Shown: piece by piece, positions 43,220 through 52,513 of the stretch
Layout of the letters: each line of letters opens with the position of its first letter
How positions within the stretch are numbered: position 1 is the first letter of the stretch
NCBI GenBank assembly: GCA_037134895.1
Contig: JBAXLI010000016.1
Span: forward strand, 1 to 64,000
Direction: 5' to 3'
Length of the DNA: 64,000 nt
DNA from: CAIRDP01 sp037134895
GTDB lineage: Bacteria; Bacteroidota; Bacteroidia; Bacteroidales; FEN-979
Made by a program: the position numbers and the translations under genes
The notes under the pieces: model-generated
The model's input: the letters and a program-made list of their open reading frames with translations, nothing else
What the model was told of the DNA's origin: nothing
Database searches by the model: none

Positions 43220-44446
43220 CTAGCGGGAAAGGATATAATAAAAATTCTCAAGCAGCCTGAACAGGCCTGTGCCGGCAGGAAGGTGGTCGGTATTGACTTG
43301 AAGGGCCATCGCGACGTCTTTCCCTGGTATATACAGCATGATCGTGAGATAACCCGGAACAAAACCTGTATGCCCGTATACGGGCTGGCCTGCAAGGTTC
43401 CAGATAATCGTTGCATATCCGTAACCATCGCAGCCGGGAATGCTTGTTTGGAAAGGCGAAGGTGTTGTTATCTGCTTAACTTCATCTGTTGTGAGATATT
43501 CCCCCGAATACAGTATCCTGGCCCATAACGCCATATCAGAAGCAGTTGTTACAAGTCCGCCCCCGGTCCATTCCATCTGCGGATTAAAGACATATTTACC
43601 GTTCTGGAATACTTTCTGCGGAAGATGGAATGAAGAATCCAGGCCTGAGTACCCGGAGGCCATACCTGGAAGGTCCCTGGTGTTTGCCGGGCTGGTATTT
43701 GACAGGATATACGGAATGAGGATCTCCCTCCTGAGGACATCGTAATAATCAAGCCCGGTAACTTTTTCGATAATCATGCCCAGCAGAATATAATTTGAAT
43801 CTGAATAGGACCATCCGTTTCCAGCCTCATGTACAGGTTTTGCACCTGAAAGCATCGCCATGCGCTGAGCCCCGGTCCATATTTTGCCGGGGCTGGCTTT
43901 GAGGCTGTCCCATACTGCAGGAACATACTCATAAGGCGGAAGCCCCGAGGTATGGTTAAGGAGCATCTTAACCGTAATCAGTGATGCATTTGGCAATGCA
44001 CTGAACCATGCCTGCCCGCCAAAGTATTTGCTTACTTTGTCGTCGAGCCTGATCTTTTTCTCCCTGATAAGTTTCATGATGATCGCTGCAACAAAGGTTT
44101 TTCCAGTACTTCCGCCAAACATGCGATCTGATGGCTGCATCGGGGTTTTCATTTCCTTATCGGCCAGGCCTGAGGACAGTGAAATCGATGTGCTTCCGGG
44201 TAAAAGAATGCAAAGCACAGCACCAGGCACTTCCCCGCTTGCTGTAAGGCTGTCGAGCGAAGACTGCAGCAAAGCTGCTTTTTTTTCGTCCTGACCTGGC
44301 GCTGAATCAAAATTAACCGCGGCGGCCGGCTGTCCGTCAACTCCATGTGTAATGTTTCCGTTTGCCAGGCAGACTGTTGAGTTTGCCAGCATGAATCCCA
44401 GTGTTAAAACAACAGATAGTTTAAATCCTGAATATGACATTTTCAT
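43220..44446 (-). CDS. Serine beta-lactamase-family hydrolase (penicillin-binding-like)
   Basis: About 408 residues, starting at the ATG at 44446 (MKMSYSGFKLSVVLTLGFMLANSTVCLA, a signal peptide; the longer frame is upstream noise). It carries the SxxK motif in FGGSTGKTFVAAIIM and YxN-type YSDSNYILLG, with HTG (YGHTGFVPGY) as the third motif, so the whole active site of the class C/esterase/D-alanyl carboxypeptidase group is present. It probably acts in the periplasm on peptidoglycan or on esters. It has an exact divergent promoter at 44460-44492 and is separated from the T9SS gene at 44559 by 112 bp. Confidence 0.88.
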   Translation of the reverse strand: MKMSYSGFKLSVVLTLGFMLANSTVCLANGNITHGVDGQPAAAVNFDSAPGQDEKKAALLQSSLDSLTASGEVPGAVLCILLPGSTSISLSSGLADKEMKTPMQPSDRMFGGSTGKTFVAAIIMKLIREKKIRLDDKVSKYFGGQAWFSALPNASLITVKMLLNHTSGLPPYEYVPAVWDSLKASPGKIWTGAQRMAMLSGAKPVHEAGNGWSYSDSNYILLGMIIEKVTGLDYYDVLRREILIPYILSNTSPANTRDLPGMASGYSGLDSSFHLPQKVFQNGKYVFNPQMEWTGGGLVTTASDMALWARILYSGEYLTTDEVKQITTPSPFQTSIPGCDGYGYATIIWNLAGQPVYGHTGFVPGYLTIMLYIPGKDVAMALQVNTDHLPAGTGLFRLLENFYYILSR

Positions 44447-44459
44447 TCTCCGTTTTCTG

Positions 44460-44492
44460 CAAAAATACAGAACCTGAAGAAAGCCTGGCAAA
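44460..44492 (-). promoter_or_regulatory. Promoter of the beta-lactamase-family gene
   Basis: Minus strand: TTTG (44492-44489), 21-bp spacer, TATTTTTG (44467-44460), 14 bp before the ATG at 44446. Confidence 0.65.
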
Positions 44493-44508
44493 TAAAACAT
44501 TCAGGATA

Positions 44509-44538
44509 TTGACTTTACATCTAGATTCATTATATTTG
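44509..44538 (+). promoter_or_regulatory. Promoter of the T9SS gene at 44559
   Basis: TTG (44509-44511), 19-bp spacer, TATATTTG (44531-44538), exact on both boxes and 20 bp before the ATG. It and the promoter at 44460-44492 are back to back. Confidence 0.7.
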
Positions 44539-44558
44539 TATCTATAAATCTGCATGCT

Positions 44559-46145
44559 ATGAAAAAAACTGTTTTCCTTCCTGTGTTATTTTTTCTGCTT
44601 CTGGATATCAGCATCCCCGGATCTGCCCAGACAGCGGTATTTAACAAGGTATTTTATGATCTTCAGGCCAGGGTCCAGGCATACGGGATCAGCAGATCAG
44701 CCGACAGTGCTTACATTATTGCCGGGCTGAAAGACGATTATCCCTTGGCATTGAAAATGGATGCCAACGGGAATATTTTATGGAGCAAACAGTATACAGC
44801 GGGTTTCGGAAGCATGTACTGTGTAACTTCGACATCCGACCAGAATATTTTATTGGCCGGTTATATATACAACTCCCTGGCAGATGCTGATGATATACTG
44901 CTGATAAAGATCACGCCAGAGGGTGATATCATCTGGTCAGAAACCATTGACATGGGATATTCAGACCATCCATATTCATTGAGGCAGACAACCGATAATG
45001 GATTCATTATTACCGGCGGAAGTTCAAGCGGGGCAGCTCCGCCATATTACAGGGCTTTGGTCATAAAGCTTGACGCTGACGGGAACCTGGTTTGGGGACG
45101 GATGTTCCATTCGGGCAACATGGGAAACTACGCATATGCAGCTGCCGAAGCTCCCGACGGAGGGTTTGTGGTGACTGGCTGTATCGGCGGCAGTGGCGCG
45201 ACATGGGTTAGCAACCTGGTTCTTTTCAAACTGGATCAGAATGGCAACCTGCTGTGGTCGAAAAAGGAAGACACGCCTGCACAGCAGATGGCATGCGGCA
45301 CCGATGTAGTCATTCTCCCCGACGGGATGATGTGTTATAAAACCACTTCTTCTTACGAAGCCTTTCTTTTAAAAACCGATCTCTTTGGAAACACACTATG
45401 GTGCAAATCCTTATTTATAAATGGAAATTTCCCCAATGATATGCCTGGTCCCAAACTTCATAAGAAGCCTGGGGGCAATTTTGTTTTCGTCAACAGCTCA
45501 AATCAGTTTGCCCCGCTTGGACAGGTTGTAGAAACCGATTCAGCGGGAGAAATACTTTGGGGCAGGGATCTCTTTATCCTTTCACAGGATATGGTTGAGG
45601 CATATGATAAAGGATACATGATTCTCGGGAACGGTCCTATCATGGGAGTGATAAAGCCACCAACCGACAGACCGCAGATCGGGATCATCAAACTGGATTC
45701 TACCGGTTATGGCAATAATTGCGTCAGTCAGAATTCAGCATACAGTTCGCCTGTAACCTTGAATATGGTACAGGCGAACCTTACCTCGGCAAACGGTGGA
45801 CAAACCACTGCTTATCAGCCCCAGGTCGTATCGCTGAACCTGGCATCCGACACAGGTTGTGTTGCATTTACCGGCGGGATATCTGAGCAGCGAACCTCGG
45901 GTCAGATCCAGGTTATCCCCAATCCGTCTGGCGGAGTTTTCAGGATTGAGATGGATGAAAAGACCGGCAATGCCATCCGCAGTGTGGAAATATTCAATGA
46001 ACTAGGAGAACTTGTTTTTAAAGTTGCAGGCCCTTTCAATCCCGCTGAGAACATCAAGCCGGGCGACCTGCCCTCAGGCCTTTATGAGATCAGGATTTTG
46101 ACAGAAAGCAAAGTCTGCCGGGGAAAAGCTGTAATCATCCACTGA
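44559..46145 (+). CDS. Secreted delta-60-like propeller repeat protein with T9SS sorting domain
   Basis: A 528-residue protein: signal peptide (MKKTVFLPVLFFLLLDISIPGSAQ), then about five propeller-like repeats of 50 residues with the shape GG-x-x-x-x-G-x-TS ... ILLIKIT-x-x-GDI-W-x: for example DADDILLIKITPEGDIIWSE, ALVIKLDADGNLVWGR and LVLFKLDQNGNLLWSK. This is the same repeat type as in the neighbouring convergent gene at 46164-48278. The tail (QVIPNPSGGVFRIEM ... DLPSGLYEIRI) is a type A T9SS domain. No catalytic motif is seen; binding or structural role is likely. It has its own exact promoter. Confidence 0.85.
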   Translation: MKKTVFLPVLFFLLLDISIPGSAQTAVFNKVFYDLQARVQAYGISRSADSAYIIAGLKDDYPLALKMDANGNILWSKQYTAGFGSMYCVTSTSDQNILLAGYIYNSLADADDILLIKITPEGDIIWSETIDMGYSDHPYSLRQTTDNGFIITGGSSSGAAPPYYRALVIKLDADGNLVWGRMFHSGNMGNYAYAAAEAPDGGFVVTGCIGGSGATWVSNLVLFKLDQNGNLLWSKKEDTPAQQMACGTDVVILPDGMMCYKTTSSYEAFLLKTDLFGNTLWCKSLFINGNFPNDMPGPKLHKKPGGNFVFVNSSNQFAPLGQVVETDSAGEILWGRDLFILSQDMVEAYDKGYMILGNGPIMGVIKPPTDRPQIGIIKLDSTGYGNNCVSQNSAYSSPVTLNMVQANLTSANGGQTTAYQPQVVSLNLASDTGCVAFTGGISEQRTSGQIQVIPNPSGGVFRIEMDEKTGNAIRSVEIFNELGELVFKVAGPFNPAENIKPGDLPSGLYEIRILTESKVCRGKAVIIH

Positions 46146-46163
46146 TTTTGTGATGAGGAGGAT

Positions 46164-48278
46164 TCAGTTCCTTCCAATCCTGATAACTTTCTTGATCGAA
46201 TAAGAACTCCCGCAGCTCACGGAGAAATAATACATCCCGGGGGAAACGACCTGGCCTTTTTCGTCCGTCCCGCACCACTTTACCGTATGATGACCCTGGC
46301 TGAAAAGAGGGAACTGCCTGCATTTGGAACCCTCAGAATTGAATATCTGCAGTTCGCCGCTTTTTCCAGAAGGAATATCAAATTCAATTTCCACACAGTC
46401 TGAAAAAGGGTTGGGCTGGATTGTATTCAGCTCCAGGAGACCCTGATCTTTTCCCTTTTCGTTAATTCCAACCAGCGGCAGATGTATCTTCACCATCCAT
46501 ACATCACTGTGCCCGGCTCCGTAAGAGTAGGTATGCCCTGCGACCACCACATCATTGTTCTGGGCCCTGCAAATTGCATTGCCCCAGTCTGAAGCCGTCC
46601 CACCGTAGCTTTCCGACCACAACAATTGTCCGAATGCATTAATCTTACATATAAACAGATCATTGGTCCTGTCGGCCGGATATTTAAGGTTTCCGCATAT
46701 CACCACACTCCCGTCATCAATTTCACACAATCCCTTTCCGTATTCATAAAAATTAGCAGGAGATTCGAGCTGTTTCGACCATATTAAACTGCCCGATGAA
46801 TCTGTCCTGACGAGATACATGTTCAGAAGGTCGACTCCATGCACATCGGTCTCTCCCGATACCAGGTAACCTTGGTCAGCCGTTTGAATCATGGCATACG
46901 CTTCCTGGTAGTAGTCATCTCCGAATGTCTTTGACCAGATTTTATTTCCTGAGGTGTCGGTTTCAATCAGCCATATGTCCCTGTTCCCTGCACCGTAAGA
47001 ACCCGTCGATCCGAGCAGAACATAATTCTGGTTGTTATTTACGAGCACCTGGCTTCCCAGTTCCGAAGCCCCTCCTCCATAAGTACGGATCCATTTAAGA
47101 TTCCCGGCATTGTCGGCCTTTACAAGCATGATATCATCTTCTCCTGCACCAAAGCTTTGTGTATACCCGCAAACCAGGATAGAACCATCGGTAGATTGCA
47201 CAACTGATTTCGCGACATCAATATCAGTTCCACCGAATGTTTTATGCCATGACTCATTCCCATTTGCATCGGTTCTAAAAAGAACCATATCCTTTGACCC
47301 GGCACCCCAGCTGGTAGTATACCCTGCAACCAGGTACCCTCCGTCGGCAGAAGCACAGAGACCATAAGCATACTCCCAGCCATTCCCTCCCAAGGTCTTT
47401 GTCCAGAGCTGATTCCCGTCTGCATCGGTTTTAATCAACAGGATATCGCTTCCCCCGCTGCCCTCCGACCACGTATACCCGGCCATCAGGTAGCCCCCGT
47501 CAGGTGTGCTGATCATGGCCCTGGCTCCTTCAGATTCAGCTCCTCCGTAGGTTTTTGACCACAGCACATCGCCCTGGGGTACACTTGCCGGTGACTCCTC
47601 CCATGCCGATCCCTGTACCGGTGATTTATTGAATCCCATGGTTTCCAGGGAAGTCGTGATCGCTTCCATGTTCTCAATATGATAGTACATTCCTCTCGTG
47701 GCCGTTACTATATTACTGTCGATCACAGGCAATGTGTCGGCTCCCATCCAGATTGCCCCTGCAGCTATCATTTCGTTCTTGATTTCCGTGATCCCGGTTA
47801 CCTTGACACCTTGCAAAAACCCTGCTGCATTCAGTACTTTCGGCCCGGCACAGGTTGAATAGATTACTTTTCCAAGGGAATCGGCTGCCCTTATCAGAGA
47901 AAGCACGTGCTGGCTGTTTATCAGTTCCTGGTATGCATTCCCGTCTCTCCACCGGGCCGGCATGATGATCAGCGCATCATACCCTGAAATATCGGTTACA
48001 TCGGCAAGCAGGGTATCACAGACCAAAGGCCGCAGTCCGAGGGAGCTTGCCCACGGACAAGGTGAAACTGAGGCAGTCGGACCTGCCTTGGTCATGTCGA
48101 AGCCGTATTCCTCGAGGTCGTCAATATTGAAATTATAATTTGCACCAAGCTTTGCCGAAACGATCAGCAGGGCCCTGATATTCCCGGATGAACCAGGGTT
48201 TCTTTTTAGGCCAACCTGGGCTTGTAACATGAACGAAGCCAGCAAAATCATGCAGGCGAGAATAAAGATCTTTTTCAT
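46164..48278 (-). CDS. DJ-1/PfpI domain fused to a seven-repeat propeller, T9SS-exported
   Basis: A 704-residue protein, signal peptide MKKIFILACMILLASFMLQAQ. Residues of about 35-225 are a DJ-1/PfpI-like glutamine-amidotransferase-fold domain (ALLIVSAKLGANYN, DALIIMPARWRDG, and a nucleophile-elbow cysteine in IYSTCAGPKVLNAAGFLQG). Seven tandem repeats of about 50 residues follow, each with an LW/SK-T-x-GG opening and an LVxTD-x-x-GN end; they would fit one seven-bladed propeller. The C-terminus (IQPNPFSDCVEIEFDIP ... VSPGMYYFSVSCG) is a FlgD-like T9SS sorting domain. The combination of an intracellular-type DJ-1 domain on an exported surface protein is unusual. It is convergent with the related gene at 44559, 18 bp apart. 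Confidence 0.85.
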   Translation of the reverse strand: MKKIFILACMILLASFMLQAQVGLKRNPGSSGNIRALLIVSAKLGANYNFNIDDLEEYGFDMTKAGPTASVSPCPWASSLGLRPLVCDTLLADVTDISGYDALIIMPARWRDGNAYQELINSQHVLSLIRAADSLGKVIYSTCAGPKVLNAAGFLQGVKVTGITEIKNEMIAAGAIWMGADTLPVIDSNIVTATRGMYYHIENMEAITTSLETMGFNKSPVQGSAWEESPASVPQGDVLWSKTYGGAESEGARAMISTPDGGYLMAGYTWSEGSGGSDILLIKTDADGNQLWTKTLGGNGWEYAYGLCASADGGYLVAGYTTSWGAGSKDMVLFRTDANGNESWHKTFGGTDIDVAKSVVQSTDGSILVCGYTQSFGAGEDDIMLVKADNAGNLKWIRTYGGGASELGSQVLVNNNQNYVLLGSTGSYGAGNRDIWLIETDTSGNKIWSKTFGDDYYQEAYAMIQTADQGYLVSGETDVHGVDLLNMYLVRTDSSGSLIWSKQLESPANFYEYGKGLCEIDDGSVVICGNLKYPADRTNDLFICKINAFGQLLWSESYGGTASDWGNAICRAQNNDVVVAGHTYSYGAGHSDVWMVKIHLPLVGINEKGKDQGLLELNTIQPNPFSDCVEIEFDIPSGKSGELQIFNSEGSKCRQFPLFSQGHHTVKWCGTDEKGQVVSPGMYYFSVSCGSSYSIKKVIRIGRN

Positions 48279-48473
48279 ATGGTTTTTTTAGCAAAAATCG
48301 GTTTCCCGAACCCTGTATTGCAAACAGTATATACAAAGAGCCTGTATGAAGGTACAGGGAGCCAATGGTTACTCTTCAGCCTGATTTACCGATTAAAACA
48401 TGAGTTTTGTATAAACATTTCCCGTCCTGGTCTATTAGTCGGCGATGAATAATAGAACCGCCTGTTTTTTGCC

Positions 48474-48481
48474 TATTTTTG
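48474..48481 (+). promoter_or_regulatory. Putative -7 box (TATTTTTG) for the LytS-like kinase
   Basis: Exact TAnnTTTG inside the longer kinase frame; it supports a start at 48490 or 48520 in place of 48445. Confidence 0.4.
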
Positions 48482-48519
48482 GTCTGCGGATGTCATTATC
48501 CCGGCTAATAAAATTCAGT

Positions 48520-49572
48520 ATGAACAGGAATCTTCGGAGAGAGTTGTGGCGCCACCTGCTTTTCTGGATCGTGGTGTTTTTCTTTGAAGTATCGAGGTCA
48601 AGGCTCACGTTCGTAAATTATTCCTTGCAGTCATTCAACCAGGATTTCATGGAAACCCTGCTGAACCTTCCGGTATTGCTTCTTGCGTCCTATTTCACAA
48701 CATATTACCTGATCCCAAAGTATTTCAACACCTCCCGTTACCTGAAGTTCTCCTTACTGATTGCGCTTTCAGCCATAGTATTCATCCTGTGCATGCGCAT
48801 CATTCTGAGGTACATCACCCTACCCATTTGGTACCCTGACTATGTAAGACAATACCCTGACTTCTTTCATTTTAACATATTCCAGCATTTTTTCTATATC
48901 TATTCGGTGGTGCTGTTCATGGTGCTTATGCAGATGATACAGCAGTATGAAGATGCCCTGAGGAAGAAGGAGCAGCTCGAGAAACAAAAGGTGGATGCTG
49001 AACTCAGCCTGCTCAGGTCCCAGGTCAATCCGCACTTTTTATACAACACCCTGAACAACATCAATACACTGTCGAGAATTGATGCTGAAAAAACCTCAGA
49101 ATCCATCATACAGTTGTCAGAGATTATGAGGTATATGATCAGGGATTCATCAACCGAAACAGTGCTTCTTGAAAGCGAGATAGGGTTTATAAAGAGTTAC
49201 ATCCGCCTCCAGATGCTCAGGATAAGTGATCCCGGTTTCGTGGAATTTAAAATTCAGGGGGATGCAGGAGGTTGGATGATCCCTCCCATGCTGCTTATCC
49301 CGTTTATCGAGAACGCGTTCAAACACAGTCGCAAAGATGTCACCCCACCAGGAATAAAGATCCTTCTCAGGATTGGTAAAAACAGGCTTGATTTCAGTGT
49401 TGAGAATTTTACAAGAAAAAGTCCGGCTTCAATAGACACAGGCAGTACAGGCGCAGGCATTGAAAATGTAAAAAAGAGGTTGCAAATGCTGTTCCCTTCA
49501 AACCACTCACTGGCAACCGACGAATCACAGGAGAAATTCAGGGTTCATTTAAGTCTTGATTCAAATGGATAA
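48520..49572 (+). CDS. LytS-type sensor histidine kinase (His_kinase family)
   Basis: About 350 residues. The chosen start (MNRNLRRELWRHLLFWIVVFFF) is the typical beginning of Bacteroidota LytS-like kinases; starts at 48490 or 48445 are possible but the -7 box at 48474-48481 rules out the last as the main one. Four membrane segments cover residues of about 10-150. A coiled linker leads to the His_kinase motif (LLRSQVNPHFLYNTLNNINTL) with the phospho-acceptor His in NPHFLYN, then the ATPase (PPMLLIPFIENAFKHS; GAGIENVKKRLQMLF). It is a membrane sensor with no extracellular domain. It overlaps the LytTR regulator by 8 bases, a standard pair. Confidence 0.9.
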   Translation: MNRNLRRELWRHLLFWIVVFFFEVSRSRLTFVNYSLQSFNQDFMETLLNLPVLLLASYFTTYYLIPKYFNTSRYLKFSLLIALSAIVFILCMRIILRYITLPIWYPDYVRQYPDFFHFNIFQHFFYIYSVVLFMVLMQMIQQYEDALRKKEQLEKQKVDAELSLLRSQVNPHFLYNTLNNINTLSRIDAEKTSESIIQLSEIMRYMIRDSSTETVLLESEIGFIKSYIRLQMLRISDPGFVEFKIQGDAGGWMIPPMLLIPFIENAFKHSRKDVTPPGIKILLRIGKNRLDFSVENFTRKSPASIDTGSTGAGIENVKKRLQMLFPSNHSLATDESQEKFRVHLSLDSNG

Positions 49573-50317
49573 AATAACGTGTATCGCCGTCGATGATGAA
49601 CCCCTGGCCCTGGTTCAGATGAGAGATTTTATCGGCAGGGTTCCCAACCTTGAACTGAAGGGATGTTTCAGCAACGGACTGGAGACCCTGGCATGGCTGC
49701 AGAGCAACAAGGTTGACCTGATATTTCTCGACATCCACATGGATGATATCAGCGGGATCAAGGTCCTGGAATCTATGAAATCAAGGCCCCAGGTCATACT
49801 CACTACCGCATATGACAAATACGCCCTCAAAGGTTTCGAACTCGATGTTTGCGATTATCTTCTGAAACCCATTTCATTCGACCGCTTTGTGAAGGCTGTG
49901 CAAAAAGCCGGGACTCTGATCGCGGCACGCAGGAACATGTCCCCGAACAAGGAAGTCGCGATTCAGCCATCCGCCGAAGGCGATTATATTTTCATAAAAT
50001 GTGATTACAAGATATGCAGGATCGGCCTTGGAGAAATTCAGTTCATCGAAGGCTGCAAGGATTACCTCAAAATACGCACTGCCTCCCGTTCCTATATGTC
50101 GCTGCTGAGTTTCAAAAAACTCGAAACATTGCTGCCGGCTGATGAATTTATCAGGGTTCACCGTTCTTTCCTTGTCCCTCTGAGTAAAGTCGGCAGCATC
50201 GGGAAGAAATGGATACAGATAGATGGGTTTACCATCCCTCTTGGTGATTTTTACAAACAGGAATTTTTCAAGCGGATAAACGAACAAGGGATCAGATCGG
50301 CAGGTAAAGTAATATAA
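49565..50317 (+). CDS. LytTR-family response regulator
   Basis: About 250 residues from the ATG at 49565, which overlaps the kinase stop. The receiver has CIAVDDEPLAL, the phospho-acceptor in LIFLDIHMDDISG, the Thr in ILTTAYDKYALKGF and Lys in YLLKPISFDRF. The C-terminal LytTR domain has YIFIKCDYKICRI, IQFIEGCKDYLKI, the FIRVHRSFLVPLSKV signature and the last strand IPLGDFYKQEFF. It binds DNA by the beta-strand LytTR fold. Targets are not given by the sequence; the convergent permease ends inside its last 26 bases. Confidence 0.93.
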   Translation: MDKITCIAVDDEPLALVQMRDFIGRVPNLELKGCFSNGLETLAWLQSNKVDLIFLDIHMDDISGIKVLESMKSRPQVILTTAYDKYALKGFELDVCDYLLKPISFDRFVKAVQKAGTLIAARRNMSPNKEVAIQPSAEGDYIFIKCDYKICRIGLGEIQFIEGCKDYLKIRTASRSYMSLLSFKKLETLLPADEFIRVHRSFLVPLSKVGSIGKKWIQIDGFTIPLGDFYKQEFFKRINEQGIRSAGKVI

Positions 50318-51317
50318 GGGCGATCAGCAGTATCATCAATGTCACGAGCCCGAGAAAGATGAGGGTCCAGTTCCTTCCCATAAACTTCCACAGCATCATT
50401 AACGAGGTCACGCAAACCGAAGTGCTGGCCAGGGAAAATGTCATCGCGGTCGCCATGGAAATCGAATGCATTTCAAGCAGGGGTTTTATGATAAGGACAT
50501 CAGCCCCGTTACAAAGATAGAGTGGAATGCCGATTAGCAGGGCCAGGAGTATTCCTATGATCTCCCCACCCTGCGCATTTGCCTTAAAATACTTTACCGG
50601 GCCTGCAACTTCAAGGGAAACGGAAATACATCCGGCAAGCAGGATAAAGGGGATCAGCTTTCTAAAGATCTCCCAGGTGCGTGCATAGAAATCGGGATTT
50701 TCACGTGTACAACCGTGTTTGCCGATGCATCCTCCGGCTTTTAACAGGCTCATTACCCGGGTGTTCTTCCCGATTATCTGCATGATCAGTCCGACGCTTA
50801 CCGACAATACAAAGGAAGCAGCTATCCGCAGAAAGCCATAAACCGGTCCAAGGACAGAAAAAGAGATCAAAATGATATATGGATTGAGCAAGGGAGCTGC
50901 GACCATAAAGGTGACCATGGTCCATACTGATGTGCGGTTGCGGAAGGCCGAAATAAAAGGCACCACCCCGCAGGAGCATACAGGAATAATTGAAGCTGCG
51001 ACGAAAGCGGTGAGAGGATTCGTGGGAAAAAACCGGATTACCCGGCTGATGTGCTTCTCGGCCAACCCGGCCAGGAATATGCCCGCGATCATGATCAGCG
51101 AGAGTTCAATGAAATATTCGTAAAACCAGAAAGCCCACCTTGGAACATGGATGAAAAGAAGACATCGGTCTTTCGTTGCCGGTGTGATTCCGTAAAGGGT
51201 TTTATATATGAAATCGGCAGCGAGAATCCCAAGGCTTGCGAAGACCAGGATTTTACCAGGGTTGAGCGAGGATGCTGGGTTGCCAGGGGATCTGAGACTG
51301 TTTATTTCTGTATTCAT
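50292..51317 (-). CDS. ArsP-like/DUF318 permease
   Basis: About 341 residues from the ATG at 51317; the open frame continues upstream to 51446 without a better start. Eight to ten membrane segments, with the family signature IIPVCSCGVVPFISAFRNR and NPLTAFVAASIIPVCSCG at about residues 90-125, matched by a second part (CNGADVLIIKPLLEMHSISM) near residue 275. A Cys-rich central loop (GGCIGKHGCTREN) lies between the halves. Family members such as ArsP export methylarsenicals; others are of unknown substrate. Its end overlaps the LytTR gene's end by 26 bases in opposite orientation. Confidence 0.87.
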   Translation of the reverse strand: MNTEINSLRSPGNPASSLNPGKILVFASLGILAADFIYKTLYGITPATKDRCLLFIHVPRWAFWFYEYFIELSLIMIAGIFLAGLAEKHISRVIRFFPTNPLTAFVAASIIPVCSCGVVPFISAFRNRTSVWTMVTFMVAAPLLNPYIILISFSVLGPVYGFLRIAASFVLSVSVGLIMQIIGKNTRVMSLLKAGGCIGKHGCTRENPDFYARTWEIFRKLIPFILLAGCISVSLEVAGPVKYFKANAQGGEIIGILLALLIGIPLYLCNGADVLIIKPLLEMHSISMATAMTFSLASTSVCVTSLMMLWKFMGRNWTLIFLGLVTLMILLIALILLYLPI

Positions 51318-51480
51318 GACGATCTTGTATGCGGATGAGGATAAAAGTAGTTCAGGCCGGGACTCGCTTACAAACCTGATAGACCGGTACGGAGTATTTA
51401 TCGACAGAAGGCGTTGAAGGAAATCGAAAAAAAAAAGCCCGAACACGGTCAGGGACTCAAATAAGATTTAACTTTATATC

Positions 51481-52152
51481 ATGAAACTAAAACCAATAAT
51501 TACAGGCACTACCGGCATGGTAGGCAAAGGTGTCCTTCTAGAGTGCCTCGAAAGTGATGAGGTCGAATCGGTTCTTGTCGTTAACCGAAAACCACTTGGG
51601 CTTCAGCATCCAAAACTGAAAGAGATCATTCACAAGGACTTTTTTAATCTTTCAGGCGTGAAAGATGAGATGAAGGGTTACAATTGTTGTTTCTTCTGCC
51701 TTGGTGTATCTTCAGCCGGCATGAAGGAAGACGAGTATGCTCACCTGACATATGACCTTACTCTCACCTTTGCCAAGGCATTCATTGAACAGAACCCCGG
51801 TTCGGTTTTTACTTATGTGTCGGGAACGGGCACCGATTCAAGCGAAAAAGGAAGGATCATGTGGGCCAGGGTGAAAGGCCGCACGGAGAATGCTATCCTG
51901 GCGCTGGGTTTTAAAGGAGCCTGGATGTTCAGGCCTGGCTTTATCGAGCCAATGAAAGGTATTAAATCAAGCACAAAACTTTACAACACCCTGTATATCA
52001 TTCTCAGGCCGTTTTTCCCGATCTTCAGGGCCATGCCGAAATATGCAACGGATACCAGCAGGCTTGGAAAAGCGATGATAAACGTTGTTCTCAGGGGATA
52101 CGGAAAGAAACACCTGGAATCGGCTGATATCAATATCCTTGGCACTCAATAA
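51481..52152 (+). CDS. NAD(P)-binding epimerase/HTATIP2-like protein
   Basis: A 223-residue Rossmann protein: the nucleotide loop ITGTTGMVGKGVLLECL at residue 7, VLVVNRKP after beta-2, then CCFFCLGVSSAGM, an SGTGTDSSEKG motif with a Ser, and WARVKGRTENAI where a YxxxK-like motif would be (here W-A-R-V-K-G-R). The C-terminal FRPGFIEPMKG and helices are those of NAD-dependent epimerase/YbjT-like proteins. Function and substrate unknown. TAACTTTA (7 of 8 to the -7 box, 51469-51476) lies just upstream of the ATG. Confidence 0.82.
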   Translation: MKLKPIITGTTGMVGKGVLLECLESDEVESVLVVNRKPLGLQHPKLKEIIHKDFFNLSGVKDEMKGYNCCFFCLGVSSAGMKEDEYAHLTYDLTLTFAKAFIEQNPGSVFTYVSGTGTDSSEKGRIMWARVKGRTENAILALGFKGAWMFRPGFIEPMKGIKSSTKLYNTLYIILRPFFPIFRAMPKYATDTSRLGKAMINVVLRGYGKKHLESADINILGTQ

Positions 52153-52189
52153 CCAATTACCAACAACCAACAACCAATCACCAACAACA
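52151..52189 (+). repeat. Short CCAAC/CCAAT tandem low-complexity tract
   Basis: Between two genes there are five imperfect copies of AACCAAT/CCAACAA in a row. Such tracts occur between genes in many Bacteroidota. It is too short and too irregular for a CRISPR array and has no spacer structure. Confidence 0.5.
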
Positions 52190-52196
52190 TCAGAAT

Positions 52197-52490
52197 ATGA
52201 ATAAAAGCAGGATCATCATTTTAAGCATGCTTGGCATTGCTTTATTGTTTGCACTCACCGGCTGTGCACACCGCGAAATCGTTACGCATTGCCTGCAGGG
52301 CCATACCTATGGGTTCTGGGGAGGGCTGTGGCATGGTTTTATCTCCCCTTTCGACTTTATAGGCATGCTCATCTATGATGATGTGACAGTTTACGCCCAG
52401 AACAATAATGGAGCCTGGTATGCCTTTGGCTTCCTGATGGGCGGCGGCGGATGGGGATTGCTTGGCGGCAACCGGCTGGGCAGGAGATAA
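52197..52490 (+). CDS. Small lipoprotein
   Basis: A 97-residue lipoprotein: signal peptide with lipobox LTGC (Cys23), then HREIVTHCLQGHTYGFWGGLWHGFISPFDFIGMLIYDDVTVYAQNN, and a glycine-rich hydrophobic end (GFLMGGGGWGLLGG). Short proteins with the FWGGLWHG-I-P-FIG-L pattern are frequent in Bacteroidota and have no known function. The C-terminus may associate with the membrane. It precedes the QueG-like gene by 23 bp. Confidence 0.8.
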   Translation: MNKSRIIILSMLGIALLFALTGCAHREIVTHCLQGHTYGFWGGLWHGFISPFDFIGMLIYDDVTVYAQNNNGAWYAFGFLMGGGGWGLLGGNRLGRR

Positions 52491-52513
52491 ACCCCCATTC
52501 AATTCAGCCTGCC

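Noticed and set aside
52151..52189. CRISPR array or attachment site
   Set aside because: Irregular CCAAC/CCAAT units of 6-10 bases without spacers; no cas genes nearby.
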